From positions 1 to 64,000 of the forward strand of contig NZ_JAAFGM010000009.1 of the NCBI RefSeq assembly GCF_012931985.1: DNA of 64,000 bases, read 5' to 3'. The DNA is from Candidatus Roseilinea sp. NK_OTU-006. Lineage in GTDB: Bacteria; Chloroflexota; Anaerolineae; J036; Brachytrichaceae. A program made the position numbers and the translations under genes. Positions within the stretch are counted from its first letter, which is position 1. Every line of letters begins with the position of its first letter. This document shows, in pieces, positions 63,197 to 64,000 of this stretch. The notes under the pieces are model-generated. The model was not told the DNA's origin. It did not search any database and saw nothing but the letters and a program-made list of their open reading frames with translations.

Positions 63197-63916
63197 TCAG
63201 TGTTCCGATTCGCCCAGGTAGGCAGCTCTCACCCGCGGATCGTCGAGCAGGCACCTACCCTCGCCGGTGAGCGTGATCCGGCCGGTTTCCAACACGTAGC
63301 CGCGGTGGGCGATGCCCAGCGCCAGGCGCGCGTTCTGCTCCACCAGCAGGATGGTCGTCCCCTGCTGGTTGATCTCCTGGATGATGTTGAAGATTTGCTC
63401 GACGAGCACCGGCGCCAAGCCCATTGAAGGTTCATCCAATAACAACACGCGCGGCCGGCCCATGAGCGCTCGGCCGATGGCGAGCATCTGTTGCTCGCCG
63501 CCGGAGAGCGTGCCGCCGCGCTGGTTGATGCGTTCGCGCAAGCGCGGGAAGAGTGTGAACACGCGCTCCATATCCTGTCGGACGCCGTCGGCGTCGCGAC
63601 GCTGATAGGCGCCCATCTCCAGGTTCTCGCGCACCGTCAGCCGGGGAAAGATGCGCCGCCCTTCGGGGGATTGCAACACGCCGCGGGCGACGATCTCGTG
63701 CGCCGGCAGGTGGTCAATCCGCTGCCCCTCCAGCAAGATTTCGCCGTGGCGCGGCGTCAGCAGTCCGGAGATCGTCCGCAGCGTGGTGCTCTTTCCGGCG
63801 CCGTTCGACCCGATCAACGTGACGATCTCGCCTTTCTCGACCGATAGCGAGATGCCTTTGAGGGCGTGGATATTGCCGTAGTAGGTGTGGACGTCTTTCA
63901 GCTCGAGTAGTGTCAT
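63197..63916 (-). CDS. livF: Branched-chain amino-acid ABC transporter ATPase LivF
   Basis: A 239-residue ATPase. Walker A is IGSNGAGKSTTLRT (about 36-49), the Q-loop and LQSPEGRRIFPRLTVRENLEMGA stretch is typical of LivF, and the signature is TLSGGEQQMLAIGRAL. Walker B is VLLLDEPSMGLAP, followed by the H-loop region ILLVEQNARLAL. It hydrolyses ATP for uptake of branched-chain amino acids or related amides. livG lies directly upstream on the same strand. Confidence 0.94.
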   Translation of the reverse strand: MTLLELKDVHTYYGNIHALKGISLSVEKGEIVTLIGSNGAGKSTTLRTISGLLTPRHGEILLEGQRIDHLPAHEIVARGVLQSPEGRRIFPRLTVRENLEMGAYQRRDADGVRQDMERVFTLFPRLRERINQRGGTLSGGEQQMLAIGRALMGRPRVLLLDEPSMGLAPVLVEQIFNIIQEINQQGTTILLVEQNARLALGIAHRGYVLETGRITLTGEGRCLLDDPRVRAAYLGESEH

Positions 63917-63943
63917 GCTGCGCTCGATGAACTCCTGTGTCCT

Positions 63944-64000
63944 TTAATCGCCGGCCGTCGCGCCGCGTCCCAGATAAGCCTCCACGACGCGTGCGTTGGC
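63944..64000 (-). CDS. livG: C-terminus of LivG-type ABC ATPase (partial)
   Basis: The last 18 residues, ANARVVEAYLGRGATAGD, followed by TAA. The VxEAYLG ending is standard for LivG and related ATPases (the usual form is VIEAYLG). The rest lies outside the window. It ends 27 bases before the livF start. Confidence 0.75.
   Translation of the reverse strand, partial: ANARVVEAYLGRGATAGD

Overview
The window is a GC-rich bacterial chromosome segment. The most likely source is a member of the Chloroflexota, perhaps related to Anaerolineae. This is an inference from a fused NuoC-NuoD with low-complexity extensions, secreted proteins carrying a YLPLV/YLPIVRR motif, a DnaD/DnaI-type helicase loader pair beside dnaB, and a PAC2 protein. 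No rRNA, tRNA or CRISPR array was seen. Most genes are single or in short operons. Many single genes have a -10-like hexamer 6-9 bases before the start codon and no ribosome binding site, which suggests widespread leaderless mRNA.

1-10.6 kb: the tail of an IS5-type transposase abuts a TPP riboswitch with an intrinsic terminator that controls a TenA-like gene. A DUF6882 gene follows, then a DeoR-regulated carbohydrate operon: BtpA/SgcQ-like protein, FGGY kinase, SDR dehydrogenase, ABC binding protein and two permeases. The operon ends in a broken ABC ATPase. An EamA transporter follows.

10.8-20 kb: a secreted golvesin-like protein, a DUF2256 zinc ribbon, a GT2 glycosyltransferase, a replication module (dnaB, DnaD-like, DnaI-like ATPase, the last two overlapping by 149 nt), argH and a ConA-like protein.

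20-33.5 kb: prs, two small proteins, a B12-type radical SAM protein, an IscA-like protein and IscX. Then come nuoB-nuoCD-nuoI (the quinone module of complex I only), yidC-jag, a PfkB kinase, parA-parB, an orphan DNA methyltransferase and a c-di-AMP receptor.

33.8-51.5 kb: a beta-propeller lipoprotein, miaB, a UlaG-like hydrolase, an amidohydrolase, rarA, glutathione peroxidase, a PAC2 protein, argF, a sorbosone-dehydrogenase-like lipoprotein, a GT4 enzyme and a 1592-residue secreted subtilase with internal repeats.

51.7-61.7 kb, minus strand: a two-component system is followed by a co-directional cluster. It holds a decayed signal peptidase, a GH13 sucrose/glucosylglycerate-phosphorylase-like enzyme, two GT4 glycosyltransferases, a fusion of two universal-stress domains with glucosyl-3-phosphoglycerate synthase, and a histidine phosphatase resembling GpgP. 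This looks like a glucosylglycerate-type compatible-solute or glycan system and is the most interesting locus. A truncated PBP pseudogene lies at its end.

61.8-64 kb: a duplicated DUF5666 protein, a frameshifted Cys/Met-metabolism PLP enzyme remnant, livF and the end of livG.
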